Counted from the stretch's first letter, positions 52,323 through 61,635 are shown. The stretch is DNA of 64,000 nucleotides from CAYZJR01 sp964503045 (GCA_964503045.1 CAZCZI010000034.1:1-64000), one strand, 5' to 3'. Program-made: numbers and translations. The notes: generated by a model not told the origin, from the letters alone.

Positions 52323-53321
52323 TTATCCTTTCTTGACCGCTGGTGCTTTCGTTGTAGGTGTTGGTTCAGGCTTGCCGGTTGTAGTCAGTGACTTCACTCT
52401 AGCTTGCACCTTGGCGGCATCGGCGGTCCTGTTCAACTTGTTGAGCACTTCTGCATAGCTATTGAGGCACGTCACTAATTGCGACTTCTCTGTCTTTTCG
52501 AGAGGTTCGCGCAAAGAAACAGCTCGCTTCAATTGAACCTCCGCTCTTTCGTATTTCTTTTGTTTGGAGAAACATTCCGCATACATCTCGAGCGTTGCTG
52601 CCAGCTTCGGGCTTGTGGTTCCGTAGAGAGCTTCGCGGTAACTTAGAGCCTCTCGTATAAGCGGTTCGGCCTGATCGTATTTACCAAGAGCGAGATAGCT
52701 TCCCGCCAAACTCTCGATTGGTTTGATCACTCGCAGGTGGTTTCTTCCGTGAACTTGTTTCCGCACTGATATACATCGCTTCAAATGCGGTTCTGCATCG
52801 GCATCTCGTCCGAGTCTTTTCAGAACCTCGGCCAGCCCGGAAAGCGAGTCGCTATAGTCAGGCGAAATCGGGGCCGACACTTCCCGAATTGCGATTGCTC
52901 GCTTGTAGAGAGGCTCTGCTTCTGAAAGTCTGCCGTTTTCGCGACACAGATCAGCGAGTCCTTCTACGGCGTTGGAGACCTCGAGAGAGGTTTTGCCGTA
53001 AGACTTTTCATAAATGCCAAGAACTTCTCGGTAACATTTCTCCGACAGATCGATTTTGTTCAATTTGTCGTAAATGAAGCCCATGCTCAGAAGCGTCGTC
53101 GCGTAATGCTTGTATTTTTCTTTGTCGCCGGAAGCGATATCCTTGGCTGTCTTGAAGAACTTCTCTGCTTCAGCGTACTTCTTGTCCTTCATCAGCTTGG
53201 TTCCGGCATCATTTGCATCGCTCCAATCATCAGCGAAGGCGGGCAACCAAAAAGCCATTGATGTAAGGCAGGCCGAGGAGATTGTCAGCGAAAGAGTTAG
53301 CATGCGAAATTGAGCGTTCAA
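52323..53321 (-). CDS. Secreted TPR-repeat protein, 332 aa
   Basis: The signal peptide (LTISSACLTSMAFWLPAFAD) would be cut after AFA. Residues ~35-300 form about six TPR units of the kinesin-light-chain/TPR_12 type with long spacing (AVEGLADLCRENGRLSEAEPLYKRAI; SLAGSYLALGKYDQAEPLIR). The C-terminal 30 residues are Thr/Pro/Lys-rich. It would be a periplasmic scaffold for protein binding. It is convergent with the hydrolase gene, with a terminator between them. Confidence 0.85.
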   Translation of the reverse strand: MNAQFRMLTLSLTISSACLTSMAFWLPAFADDWSDANDAGTKLMKDKKYAEAEKFFKTAKDIASGDKEKYKHYATTLLSMGFIYDKLNKIDLSEKCYREVLGIYEKSYGKTSLEVSNAVEGLADLCRENGRLSEAEPLYKRAIAIREVSAPISPDYSDSLSGLAEVLKRLGRDADAEPHLKRCISVRKQVHGRNHLRVIKPIESLAGSYLALGKYDQAEPLIREALSYREALYGTTSPKLAATLEMYAECFSKQKKYERAEVQLKRAVSLREPLEKTEKSQLVTCLNSYAEVLNKLNRTADAAKVQARVKSLTTTGKPEPTPTTKAPAVKKG

Positions 53322-53747
53322 AATTGTCCCTTCCTATTTGAGGCTCGATGCTCGGAAAAATGCATCATGTTACCGATGTCATTCTAAAACAGATATCGCC
53401 TAACGGCTTGACTGCAATAGATTTTCCACTTTTCGTTTGTATATAGTTCGAACACGCCGGAGGATTGTCATGCCAACGCAAAGCACGCAAATGTGAAGTG
53501 GGCATGGGTTCGGCAAGCATTTCTCAGCGGCGTTTTGGCAAGTGGTTAACAAGCGTGTCGGCTGAATCAATTCTTATGGTCAATGTCATCGTCAACAAAA
53601 GCGGCTCCAGCCTGCGGGATTCCAAGATAATTGCGATAACCTAATTTTCCCCGGGATCCCTTGAAAAAAGTAGTACAAAAGGACTTGGAATCCAGGCTGC
53701 GAATTTCAGCAGTCGCCACAATCACAATTACTCTAGGAGAATCGCTC
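53322..53747. other. 426-bp divergent spacer
   Basis: Between the leftward TPR gene and the rightward leucine dehydrogenase; promoters for both are expected. No gene, strong hairpin or repeat is seen. Confidence 0.35.
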
Positions 53748-54836
53748 ATGACAGGAATCTTTCAAGATCTGGAGAGCTTTGGGCATGAACAGATTTCGTT
53801 TTTTCATGACAAAGAGTCCGGTCTAAAGGCGATTATCGGTGTGCATTCCACCGTTCTCGGACCATCTCTGGGCGGCTGCCGGATGTGGAAGTATGCAGAC
53901 GAAGCAGCGGCCCTGCGTGATGTGTTGCGTCTATCCAAGGGCATGACCTATAAAGCGGCCGTCGCAGGGCTCAATCTTGGTGGCGGAAAAGCAGTTGTTA
54001 TCGCTGACTCGCGAACCGAGAAGACGCCAAAGCTTTTGGCCTCGTTTGCCAAAGCCGTTGATTCTCTGGGTGGGCGCTATATCACCGCCGAAGATGTCGG
54101 TATGTCGGTTGCCGATATAGACCTCATTCGTCAGTTCACCACTCACGCCGTAGGCGGCTCCAACGAGGGTGGAAGCGGCGATCCATCGGTAATGACCGCA
54201 TTCGGTGTTTTTCAGGGCATGAAGGCAGCGCTCAAATTCGCAGGGCTTGGCGAGAGCCTCGAAGGCATCCGTGTTGCTGTGCAGGGTGTCGGTAATGTCG
54301 GATATCACTTGTGCAGCTACCTTTCGGCAGCCGGTGCGAAACTGATCATCACGGACATCTACCCCAACCAAGTGGAAAGAATTGTTCAGGAGTTCGGCGC
54401 TGAAGTCGTAACCCCGGATCAAATCTACAACACCGAATGCGAAATCTTTGCTCCTTGCGCATTGGGATCTATTCTCAATACAAGAACCATTCCTCAACTG
54501 CAGTGCAAAATTGTGGCTGGTTCCGCCAATAATCAATTGGAAACTGATACTGACGGCTTTGAACTCGTGCGCAAGGGTATTGTCTATGCTCCTGACTATG
54601 CCATCAACTCCGGCGGCTTGATCAATGTCGCTGCCGAACTCGACGGCTACAACCATGAGCGCGTGTTGGGTAAGGTCTCACAGGTCTACAACACCATCAT
54701 TGATGTGCTTACGAAATCGCAAGAGCAAGGCATCCCACCGCATATGGCTGCCGATGCGCTCGCCGAGCAGAGATTGGCAGATGCCAAAATTGCCAAAAAG
54801 CCAGGCACCACCAAGAGTGTTTCACTGAAGAAATAA
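53748..54836 (+). CDS. Leucine/branched-chain amino acid dehydrogenase (Glu/Leu/Phe/Val dehydrogenase family)
   Basis: 362 residues, the length of leucine dehydrogenase. Key segments: LGPSLGGCRMWKYADEAAAL, GMTYKAAVAGLNLGGGKAV with the substrate and catalytic lysines Lys69 and Lys81, AEDVGMSVADID, VQGVGNVGYHL (NAD-binding GxGNVG) and SANNQL. It deaminates Leu, Val or Ile to the 2-oxo acid with NAD. The start at 53748 follows AGGAG. It stands eight bases before the next small gene. Confidence 0.94.
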   Translation: MTGIFQDLESFGHEQISFFHDKESGLKAIIGVHSTVLGPSLGGCRMWKYADEAAALRDVLRLSKGMTYKAAVAGLNLGGGKAVVIADSRTEKTPKLLASFAKAVDSLGGRYITAEDVGMSVADIDLIRQFTTHAVGGSNEGGSGDPSVMTAFGVFQGMKAALKFAGLGESLEGIRVAVQGVGNVGYHLCSYLSAAGAKLIITDIYPNQVERIVQEFGAEVVTPDQIYNTECEIFAPCALGSILNTRTIPQLQCKIVAGSANNQLETDTDGFELVRKGIVYAPDYAINSGGLINVAAELDGYNHERVLGKVSQVYNTIIDVLTKSQEQGIPPHMAADALAEQRLADAKIAKKPGTTKSVSLKK

Positions 54837-54844
54837 TCTCGCGT

Positions 54845-55195
54845 TTGAGCTGCAACACTCTACATGCCGACATCGAATGCCCCTTCTGCAAGGAGAAGGT
54901 GGCTTCTGGTGTCGGCTTTCGTGCAGGTTTGATTGACCAGGGTAACTATCACTTGGGCGACAAAGTGAAGTGGGAAGGCAACCCCTGCCGTCCGAAAGTT
55001 CGGCCGCCAGGGGGGTCTTTGAAGACGATTGGTTACTTCAACTGTGACAATTTGAAGTGTTCTTCCTGGCAAGATTGCTATCCCGACGTGCAGTTAGCCT
55101 TGGTCACCGTCAAAGATGATGTTATCGTGGATGTATCAATTTATAACGGTGAAGTTGGTGAAGAGCGGTTTGCCATCCTTGAACCCAAAACATGA
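54845..55195 (+). CDS. Small Cys-rich protein, 116 aa, TTG start
   Basis: Begins SCNTLHADIECPFCKEKV (after the initiator). The CPFC pair and the later NCDNLKCSSWQDC suggest a metal-binding (zinc-ribbon-like) site, but the spacing does not match a family I know. The TTG start eight bases after the leucine dehydrogenase stop has a poor ribosome site, so it may depend on coupling. The frame overlaps the following TPR gene by about 38 bases if that gene starts at 55158. Confidence 0.5.
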   Translation: MSCNTLHADIECPFCKEKVASGVGFRAGLIDQGNYHLGDKVKWEGNPCRPKVRPPGGSLKTIGYFNCDNLKCSSWQDCYPDVQLALVTVKDDVIVDVSIYNGEVGEERFAILEPKT

Positions 55196-56063
55196 ACAGC
55201 CCTGCTTATGTTTGATTCTATTTGTGGGCTTCGCGTTTGCTTGGCTTCCGGCTTGGTCCCGAGAGGACGAGTTTTCGCGATTGGGATTGCCGTCGACGAT
55301 CGAAGTTAGCAAACCATCGGGTAAGAGCTCGAAAGTGCTTGAAGAGGCGAATCGGGAGGTTGCCAAAAACCCGAACTCGCAGATTGGTTACATGATGCGA
55401 GGCAAATACTACCTTGATGCTCTTGAAGACGAGCTTGCAATCAAAGAATTCGATAGAGCAATCAAAATCGACCCTAAGTATGCTCCTGCTTTCTTGCATC
55501 GGGGACTGGCATACGAACACTTGGAAAAGTACGACGAAGCCTTTAAAGACTACGCAAAATCTGCTCAACTGAGCGCTCCGCAGACGGCGTGGATTCCTTA
55601 CAAAGCCTCTGCGATTCTCCATTCCAATCTCGGGCATTATGCCGCTGCTATTGATGATTTCTCCAAAGTCTTGGATAACACCACGCAAGATCCGGTTAGC
55701 TACTTCAGAAGGGCCGAGTGCTACTTGCTTTCGAAGCAGTATGACAGCGCAGGTAAAGATGCCAGCCGGTTTTTGTTGCTTACCGGCGGCGACCACAGGG
55801 GCTACTGGGTGCGGGCGCAAGCTTACGCAGGTGCAAAGAATCCGAAAGCCGCACTCAAGGACATCTCGGATTTGATACACGTTACCGAAGGCGAAAACCC
55901 TGATAGTTGCTTTGAAAACTTGACGCGCTATTACCAGTTTCGAGCTCGTATTCATGAACAGCTTGGCAAGAAAGATCTGGCACTCAAGGATTCGGAACGT
56001 GCACAACTGGCAGCCAAGCACGCTTTGAAGATTGCGCCATTCAAGAATCGTTCAAAGCCGTAA
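55158..56063 (+). CDS. Secreted TPR-repeat protein, ~301 aa
   Basis: A signal peptide (EQPCLCLILFVGFAFAWLPA) is followed by TPR units: GYMMRGKYYLDALEDELAIK, APAFLHRGLAYEHLEKYDEA, AILHSNLGHYAAAIDDFSKV, SYFRRAECYLLSKQYDSAGK and others to residue ~290. The start is uncertain: GTG at 55158 or a nearby TTG. The frame is open back to 55116. Either way it overlaps the 116-residue gene, so the two are probably coupled. Another periplasmic scaffold in a region rich in them. Confidence 0.8.
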   Translation: MKSGLPSLNPKHEQPCLCLILFVGFAFAWLPAWSREDEFSRLGLPSTIEVSKPSGKSSKVLEEANREVAKNPNSQIGYMMRGKYYLDALEDELAIKEFDRAIKIDPKYAPAFLHRGLAYEHLEKYDEAFKDYAKSAQLSAPQTAWIPYKASAILHSNLGHYAAAIDDFSKVLDNTTQDPVSYFRRAECYLLSKQYDSAGKDASRFLLLTGGDHRGYWVRAQAYAGAKNPKAALKDISDLIHVTEGENPDSCFENLTRYYQFRARIHEQLGKKDLALKDSERAQLAAKHALKIAPFKNRSKP

Positions 56064-56136
56064 CATCTTCAAATTTGCAACTCCTTCTGGGCTATACTGA
56101 TCGCCTTGTGATGGCTATTGGATAGGATCCGCCTTA

Positions 56137-57273
56137 ATGAAACCCCGCGAATTTCTTATGATTCCTGGACCAACCCCCGTTCCTGATGCGGTTTTGGAAG
56201 CCGTGGCAAGGCACCCGATTGGACATAGAACAGCGGATTTTTCCTCATCTTTGATGGCTGCGACTGAGGGTTTGAAATGGCTCGGGCAGACAGAAAGCGA
56301 TCCCCTGATTTTAACTGCATCCGGCACGGGAGCACTTGAATGCGCGGTGGCAAATACAGTTGGTGCAGGCGATAAGGTGTTGAGCCTAATTTGTGGTGTT
56401 TTTGGGGAACGGTGGGCAAAATTGTGCGAGGCTTACGGTGCGCAGGTTGAGCGCATGAATGTGGAGCCTGGAACTGCAATAGACGTCGAAGCCGTTGGCA
56501 AGCGAGTTTCCAAAGGCGATCTTCATGCAGTGACAATCACGCACAACGAAACATCGACGGGAGTGATCAACGACCTTCAAGCGCTATGCCGCATTGCCAC
56601 TGAGAATGGCGCACTCACCCTTGTAGATGCTGTCACCAGCTTCGGTGCTTGCCATATCCCAATCGACAAGTGGGGAGTCGATGTTCTCGTAACAGGCAGT
56701 CAAAAGGCTCTCATGCTGCCACCTGGGCTGTCCATGGTCTTTCCTGGCAAACGCGCCTGGGATGCGGCGGCCAAATGCAAGAGTCCGAGATTTTACTTCG
56801 ACTTTCAAAAGTACAAGAAATCGCTGGCACAGAAGACCACGCCGTTTACGCCAAACGTCTCTCTTGTTGCCGGTCTTGAAGTGTCGCTTCGTCTGATGAA
56901 GGAAGAAGGTTTGGATGGAATTTTCGATCGTCACTGCAAGTTGCAAGCGTCTTTGAGAGCCGGACTTAAAGCGCTTGAGCTGTCACTGTTCGTGGATGAC
57001 AGTGTTGCGTCTCCTACTATAACTTCCATACTTCCGCCGAAAGACATCACAGTTGACGCCATTCGAAAGAAGCTAAAAGAGCGGTTTTCGATTCTTGTGG
57101 CCGACGGGCAAGAAGAGTTGAAAGGAAAAATTTTTCGTATCGGTCACATGGGTTACGTGTTCGAGCGTGACATCCTAATGACTTTGGCTGCTCTGGAAGC
57201 CGTTCTCATCGAGCTCGGTCATTCGTGTCGAGAAGGGAAGGCCGTGGAAGCGGCAATTGCAGCGCGAAAATAG
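56137..57273 (+). CDS. Alanine-glyoxylate / serine-pyruvate aminotransferase family protein
   Basis: 378 residues, class V aminotransferase. Marks: FLMIPGPTPVPDAV, HRTADFSSSL, LTASGTGALECAVANT, THNETSTGVINDL, LVDAVTSFG and VTGSQKALMLPPGL with the PLP lysine Lys190. The family transfers amino groups between Ala or Ser and glyoxylate or pyruvate; the exact pair cannot be read from sequence. In photorespiration-like or purine pathways it removes glyoxylate. It is convergent with the next gene, six bases apart. Confidence 0.92.
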   Translation: MKPREFLMIPGPTPVPDAVLEAVARHPIGHRTADFSSSLMAATEGLKWLGQTESDPLILTASGTGALECAVANTVGAGDKVLSLICGVFGERWAKLCEAYGAQVERMNVEPGTAIDVEAVGKRVSKGDLHAVTITHNETSTGVINDLQALCRIATENGALTLVDAVTSFGACHIPIDKWGVDVLVTGSQKALMLPPGLSMVFPGKRAWDAAAKCKSPRFYFDFQKYKKSLAQKTTPFTPNVSLVAGLEVSLRLMKEEGLDGIFDRHCKLQASLRAGLKALELSLFVDDSVASPTITSILPPKDITVDAIRKKLKERFSILVADGQEELKGKIFRIGHMGYVFERDILMTLAALEAVLIELGHSCREGKAVEAAIAARK

Positions 57274-57279
57274 AAGTGA

Positions 57280-58104
57280 CTACTTCTGTTTCTCTACTCG
57301 TTTTCTACCGCCTGAAAGCATGAGATCGAGCACGTCTTGATCGCCTTCACCGACATTTACTTGTTCTGCTTGGTTGACTAACTTCAGACCTTTTGGCAGA
57401 GAAAATTCCGATAGAGGCACCTGTACCGATTTGCACTTGAATGTCTTGAGGTGATGCTTTTCTTCGTCATCCATGTCGAAGTATGTGCATTCAATCGGAA
57501 TCCCTTTGGTCAGGGGAACTTCGACAACTTTCGATGCAGGTAGAAAAATTGCAGGTGGTATACTCAGGCTGCTTGTCGACGCGAAGTGCATGCGGCTCAC
57601 GGCAGAGCCTGCGCACTCGTTAGCTGCTCGAACTTTGAGTTGCTGTGTGCGAAAAGACTCCGGTGACTCGTACCAGTCTGTCTTGACGCCTTCAATTGTC
57701 TTTGTTGTTTTCTTTATAAGCGGAACATCTGTGATCGAAATCCCGCTCACTAAAGACATGGGGCGGACGAGTGAACGATAGGACGCAACTTTGACTATGC
57801 AATATTTGCCGGTCTTGACGTTGAAAATCGACATCGCTGTGAACGGCGGCAAGCAGAGAAAGTTAAGTCCTGATTTGAGGTATGTCATTCGGAAGCCGCC
57901 AGGAGCGATCAAAGCGCGTACATCACCGTAGACACGGCTGTATTGATCGATGCTCCAAGCTTTTACTTTTGTTTGAGTGGTCGTTGTTGGTTGCGCCTGA
58001 GACTTTTTGGGTTGTGACAGTGCTGCATTTGAAATTGAGACAACGAAAAGAGCCGCCAATAGCAAGTTTGCGCTCTTTTGCAGTCGATGCAGAGGCGATT
58101 TCAT
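57280..58104 (-). CDS. Secreted hypothetical protein, 274 aa
   Basis: The start at 58104 follows GGAG at six bases. A signal peptide (ANLLLAALFVVSISNAALSQ) is followed by a Gln/Thr-rich linker and a mostly beta domain (VRALIAPGGFRMTYLKSG; AMSIFNVKTGKYCIVKVASY). No family is recognised. Possibly a lipid- or metal-binding periplasmic beta-barrel or sandwich. Confidence 0.65.
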   Translation of the reverse strand: MKSPLHRLQKSANLLLAALFVVSISNAALSQPKKSQAQPTTTTQTKVKAWSIDQYSRVYGDVRALIAPGGFRMTYLKSGLNFLCLPPFTAMSIFNVKTGKYCIVKVASYRSLVRPMSLVSGISITDVPLIKKTTKTIEGVKTDWYESPESFRTQQLKVRAANECAGSAVSRMHFASTSSLSIPPAIFLPASKVVEVPLTKGIPIECTYFDMDDEEKHHLKTFKCKSVQVPLSEFSLPKGLKLVNQAEQVNVGEGDQDVLDLMLSGGRKRVEKQK

Positions 58105-58289
58105 TGACGTCTCCATTGGTGTTCGAAAGGCGAACGGGACAGTATGTTCCATTTCAACACAAAAAGGGAAGTGAGGGCTTTCAGTGGTGATCTTGCGTAT
58201 ATGTTTTGGTTAATCCGGTTTCACAAAACGGTTTTCATAAGAGAAATTCTGTTATTAAATTCCTGTTGAGATCTCGATGGAAGTTAGTT

Positions 58290-59315
58290 ATGGACAGCAA
58301 TTCCGTGGGTCGCAAGTCTGGTAGGGCAATGGCGAAGAAGAGTTCGCTTGGTGCTTGCCTGGTCTTGGCGGTTGGAATCGGGCTGTCTCAAACTGTTCCC
58401 GCCCAGGCCTACAACTGGGCCTATTCCCCGTTTTATTGGGGAACTGCGGCCCTATCGTCAATGCGATATCTGTTTCCTGTGTTTGGTGCACCGTACAATG
58501 CCAACCCCATGTACTCGGCAGCGAGCATGTTTCGAACGGTCGGACGCGGCGCCACAATGCTTCCGCCATACCGATATCCCTATCAGTTGGAGCAGTACCA
58601 GGACGAAGAACCGCTCCAAGACCCGCGCGATCGCGTACGCCCTGCCCGCAGCGGTCCTGATGGCGTCGACGAAATTAGCTATGCAGGATGGCGTCCTTCT
58701 ACGATTCCGGCTCCGCAGCTCGGTTCTGTTTCGCAGCCTTTGTATCCGGGATACACAGGACAGCCGCTGACTCCGCAAGGAATGGCACCGCAAGGCGTCG
58801 CACCACAGGGCGCGCCCATTGCGTATGGCATGCCGCAAGTTGTTCCACAGTCTCAAATGCCACAGGCGGCCGGATCTCCGCAGGCCTATCTGCAACAGCC
58901 CGCGCAACCAGTTATGATCGGCGAGCAGGTCTCCGCCAAACTCGAGCCACCAACAGCTCCACCGGCAAATCCGCATTTGCTTTCACCGGCGCCGGCTCCA
59001 TTGCCGGGTTCTCCCGCACCACTTGCTGCGGCGTTCATCAATCACGTCAATACCAAATTCGGTGGCAATATCTCAGAGGCCCTGTTCGATCCGGAGACCA
59101 GATCTTGGGCTCGGGTCTTGGGTTTGGTCAACCATGATGATATGTTCCACGCTGATCTAACCGACGATAGAATAACCGTCATTTCCAAAATCTTCCAAGA
59201 CCCTCATCTCGACCCGCTCAGCAAGCTAGACGCGACAAGAATTCTATTGCGCAAACAGAACGAGTCGATTCAAGTTGCCGATACAGGCAAGACAAAGAAA
59301 AAGAAAAACAAGTAG
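58290..59315 (+). CDS. Secreted Pro/Gln-rich protein, 341 aa
   Basis: The N-terminal signal (LGACLVLAVGIGLSQTVPAQA) would be cut after AQA. A Tyr/Ala/Pro-rich domain follows (YSPFYWGTAALSSMRYLFPV), then a low-complexity Pro/Gln/Ala stretch (residues ~140-240) with repeats of PQGMAPQGVAPQGAP. The conserved-looking helical C-terminus is AAFINHVNTKFGGNISEALF, ending in a poly-Lys tail. The low-complexity middle resembles wall- or surface-spanning linkers. The start at 58290 follows GGAAG. Confidence 0.65.
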   Translation: MDSNSVGRKSGRAMAKKSSLGACLVLAVGIGLSQTVPAQAYNWAYSPFYWGTAALSSMRYLFPVFGAPYNANPMYSAASMFRTVGRGATMLPPYRYPYQLEQYQDEEPLQDPRDRVRPARSGPDGVDEISYAGWRPSTIPAPQLGSVSQPLYPGYTGQPLTPQGMAPQGVAPQGAPIAYGMPQVVPQSQMPQAAGSPQAYLQQPAQPVMIGEQVSAKLEPPTAPPANPHLLSPAPAPLPGSPAPLAAAFINHVNTKFGGNISEALFDPETRSWARVLGLVNHDDMFHADLTDDRITVISKIFQDPHLDPLSKLDATRILLRKQNESIQVADTGKTKKKKNK

Positions 59316-59654
59316 ACCAGGCCACGTTGGGTGTGAAATTCAGCAAGGCGCGCTAGTTGCGCTAGTCTGAAGTACCTAATAACTCCTTATCCGAATGACA
59401 ACTTTCGCGTTTCTCGCGTGTGAATCGTGCATGAATAGAGGCTTTCGGCGGCGGGACTCTGCTTTGTAGGTTTCGCGCCTGAAGTGGTCGAGGGCGGGTT
59501 CGATTGAATGTGCATGCACCCGTTTCATAGGCTACGCGCACACATATTTGTTTTCGCATCTGGAGTAACACTCATCAGGCAGTAAGTTTCTTAATTTCCA
59601 CGGATCATTGTTTCTGATTTCACTTCTGCATCGATGCAGTCGAGGAGAATCGCG
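59316..59654. other. 339-bp region without a supported gene
   Basis: Spacer between two rightward genes; expected promoter for the poly-gamma-glutamate hydrolase gene. No convincing -10/-35 pair, hairpin or repeat found. Confidence 0.35.
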
Positions 59655-60341
59655 ATGAAACCGCGCGACTATTACAGCGATCTCGACAGCTTGAAAAAGG
59701 AGCTAGTCAGAAATCGCGATTATCGAATTCGCTGGTGCAACAGGCGAAGCAAAATCACGGTGATCGCACCTCACGGTGGATATATCGAGAGTGGAACGTC
59801 GGCCATCGCAAAAGCAGTTGCGGGGCGGCAGTACAACTTCTTCGATTTCCAGGGGCTGAGGCGAGAGAGAGTGATGGAGCTCCATGTTACAGCGACTCGT
59901 TTCCGTGACCCGGTTCTTACTGAGCTTTTGGAGGCAAGCGTCACCGCTGTCTCTATTCACAGCATGGGTGAGGAAGGCGACTTGACGATTTGGCTTGGCG
60001 GGCTCAATCGCGAGCTCAAAGAGCGCATTCGGCTGTCGCTTGTGGCGCACGGGTTTCTTGTCAATCCGGACAGTCCAAAGTACCGCGGAGAGCACCCGAA
60101 CAATGTGGTCAATCTTCCTGCGTGCAAGGGTGTTCAGATCGAACTTCCAGGCAAGTTGATTGCCTCGATGTTCAAGGGCAACCGGTTGTACTCGACGAAG
60201 GGGCGTTGCTCCAAAACTACGGAGGTGTTCGATCGGTTTGTCAAAGCGATACGAGAACCTCTGGCAGCAAGCGGCGATTTGCAACTAAAATGCCAACGCG
60301 AATCTAACGATTCAGGGCGCTTGGCGCAATCCGGCAAATAG
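59655..60341 (+). CDS. Poly-gamma-glutamate hydrolase family protein (DUF867/PghP-like)
   Basis: 228 residues. Family segments: ITVIAPHGGYIESGTSAIAK with the first metal ligands, YNFFDFQGLRRE, ELHVTATRFRDPVL and SIHSMGEEGDLTIWLGG. These zinc enzymes cut poly-gamma-glutamate capsule and are found in phages of Bacillus and in chromosomes. No signal peptide or lysis gene is nearby, so its route to a capsule is unclear. GAGGAG lies eight bases before the ATG. It lies 12 bases before the HD gene, so the two are probably one transcript. Confidence 0.88.
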   Translation: MKPRDYYSDLDSLKKELVRNRDYRIRWCNRRSKITVIAPHGGYIESGTSAIAKAVAGRQYNFFDFQGLRRERVMELHVTATRFRDPVLTELLEASVTAVSIHSMGEEGDLTIWLGGLNRELKERIRLSLVAHGFLVNPDSPKYRGEHPNNVVNLPACKGVQIELPGKLIASMFKGNRLYSTKGRCSKTTEVFDRFVKAIREPLAASGDLQLKCQRESNDSGRLAQSGK

Positions 60342-60353
60342 GCGGAGTCAAAA

Positions 60354-60989
60354 ATGTCGAAAGCAAAACGATATTGGCTTCAGCTCATGAATGAGCTGAG
60401 TGTTCCGCCTGTTGTGGCGAGCAAGCGCTGGCGAGAGCTGGAGCTGCTTTACCGCGCGGACGGACGTTTTTACCATACGTTAAGACACGTCACGCACTTT
60501 CTCGATTGTCTTGCGCGTCTAAGCCCGTCTGGTTTAACTTCGCCTGCCATGCGGCTGGCGGCGTTTTATCACGACGCGATTTACGATGCCAAAAGAAAAG
60601 ACAACGAAGAGTCGAGCGCAAAGTTGATGGTGGAGTTCGGCTTGGAAGCCGGGATTGCACAAAGTGTCATTCGTGACGCTCAAGCGTTGATTTTGGCGAC
60701 GCGCAAACACAAAGTTTTGCGCGGCCGGCTCAACGAGGACAGCAAGCTCTTTCTCGACTGCGATTTGATGATTCTTGCGGCGTCACCTTCTGCGTACGAT
60801 CGGTACGCGGCGAATGTGCGCCTCGAGTACTCTCACATCGCAACTCGTGATTTCAAGGCTGGCCGTGCCGATTTTATGGCGAGGTTTCTCGAGCGCAAGC
60901 GCATCTTCATGTCCGACGCTGTGCATCGGCAGTTCGAAGGTGCCGCCAGGAAGAACCTGAAGCGCGAGCTTACGAGGCTTAGAGCCTGA
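60354..60989 (+). CDS. HD-superfamily phosphohydrolase-like protein (COG4339 type)
   Basis: 211 residues. Family motifs: RFYHTLRHVTHFL (YHNxxH-like, first His) and LAAFYHDAIYDAK with the HD pair, followed by a helical core and a basic end. Proteins of this type are predicted metal-dependent phosphohydrolases; the substrate is not known. It is the second gene after the PghP-like hydrolase and is followed by a terminator. Sequence does not link it to (p)ppGpp as the HD domain at 5981 does. Confidence 0.85.
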   Translation: MSKAKRYWLQLMNELSVPPVVASKRWRELELLYRADGRFYHTLRHVTHFLDCLARLSPSGLTSPAMRLAAFYHDAIYDAKRKDNEESSAKLMVEFGLEAGIAQSVIRDAQALILATRKHKVLRGRLNEDSKLFLDCDLMILAASPSAYDRYAANVRLEYSHIATRDFKAGRADFMARFLERKRIFMSDAVHRQFEGAARKNLKRELTRLRA

Positions 60990-61008
60990 GTTTCATTCTC
61001 AACGACGC

Positions 61009-61078
61009 AAAGACCGGATGGTGTGCGTGAATGCACCGCGGTGCAAAACTGGCATGCCATCTCGGTCTTTGCGTTTTT
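61009..61078 (+). terminator. Terminator of the HD phosphohydrolase gene
   Basis: AAAGACCG pairs with CGGTCTTT, extended by ATGG/CCAT, followed by GCGTTTTT. A second hairpin GCACC/GGTGC sits inside the loop. Confidence 0.75.
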
Positions 61079-61135
61079 GTGCTTGTAACACTATCATCAA
61101 TAGTAGGCGATTGAATGAAAAAATACTGAAAAGGC

Positions 61136-61185
61136 GAAGCAGCGAAAACACCCAACTCCAATTGGGAGGATGTTCTCGCTGCTTC
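61136..61185 (-). terminator. Terminator of the small TPR gene
   Basis: GAAGCAGCGA pairs with TCGCTGCTTC around an inner CCCAACTCCAATTGGGAGG. On the minus strand it is followed by GCCTTTTCAGTATTTTTT. It lies about 100 bases beyond the stop of the TPR gene at 61288. Confidence 0.75.
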
Positions 61186-61287
61186 CCAAGTCTTGAACGC
61201 AACTACCTCTTTGTTCGTTTTTTGGGAATCATTGCAGCGGGTAGTGAATCGGCTGCACGTGTTGCGTTGCGTGTGGCGACTGCGGTA

Positions 61288-61635
61288 TCAGAACCGGAAA
61301 AGGTGATGCAGTCGACCGAAGATTCCGACCGTGTCCGGGTGTTCGTTGCCCAGGTGACGTTCGAGAATGGTGAGAGCTTTGACGAAGTTCTCGCGGGCCT
61401 CCAGGGGTTTACCCATCTCTTCCTGCAAGCAAGCCAAGTCGGACAGCGCGTAGCCGTAGACCTGGTGGTTCTCGCCCAGATGTTGTTTGGCGAGATGCGT
61501 GGCTTCAAGCAGGAAGTTCTCCGCTTCATCGAGCTGCTTCCAGCGCCTGTGTTCTGCACCTCGTTTGATGAGGTCAGCCACTTGCGGCAGGATCAGATCC
61601 GATTCGGCAGAAGTGTGGGTGAGTTCTTGGTTCAT
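61288..61635 (-). CDS. Small TPR-repeat protein, 115 aa
   Basis: The start at 61635 follows AAGGA at eight bases. Two to three kinesin-light-chain-type TPRs cover residues ~20-105 (LDEAENFLLEATHLAKQHLG; ALSDLACLQEEMGKPLEARENF; ALTILERHLGNEHPDTVGIF). No signal peptide, so it is cytoplasmic, unlike the other TPR proteins here. It is the last gene of the leftward 61-64 kb group. Confidence 0.75.
   Translation of the reverse strand: MNQELTHTSAESDLILPQVADLIKRGAEHRRWKQLDEAENFLLEATHLAKQHLGENHQVYGYALSDLACLQEEMGKPLEARENFVKALTILERHLGNEHPDTVGIFGRLHHLFRF

Noticed and set aside
59480..59520. tRNA-like GGTTCGATT sequence
   Set aside because: No acceptor or anticodon stems could be paired around it; no tRNA is supported anywhere in the window.
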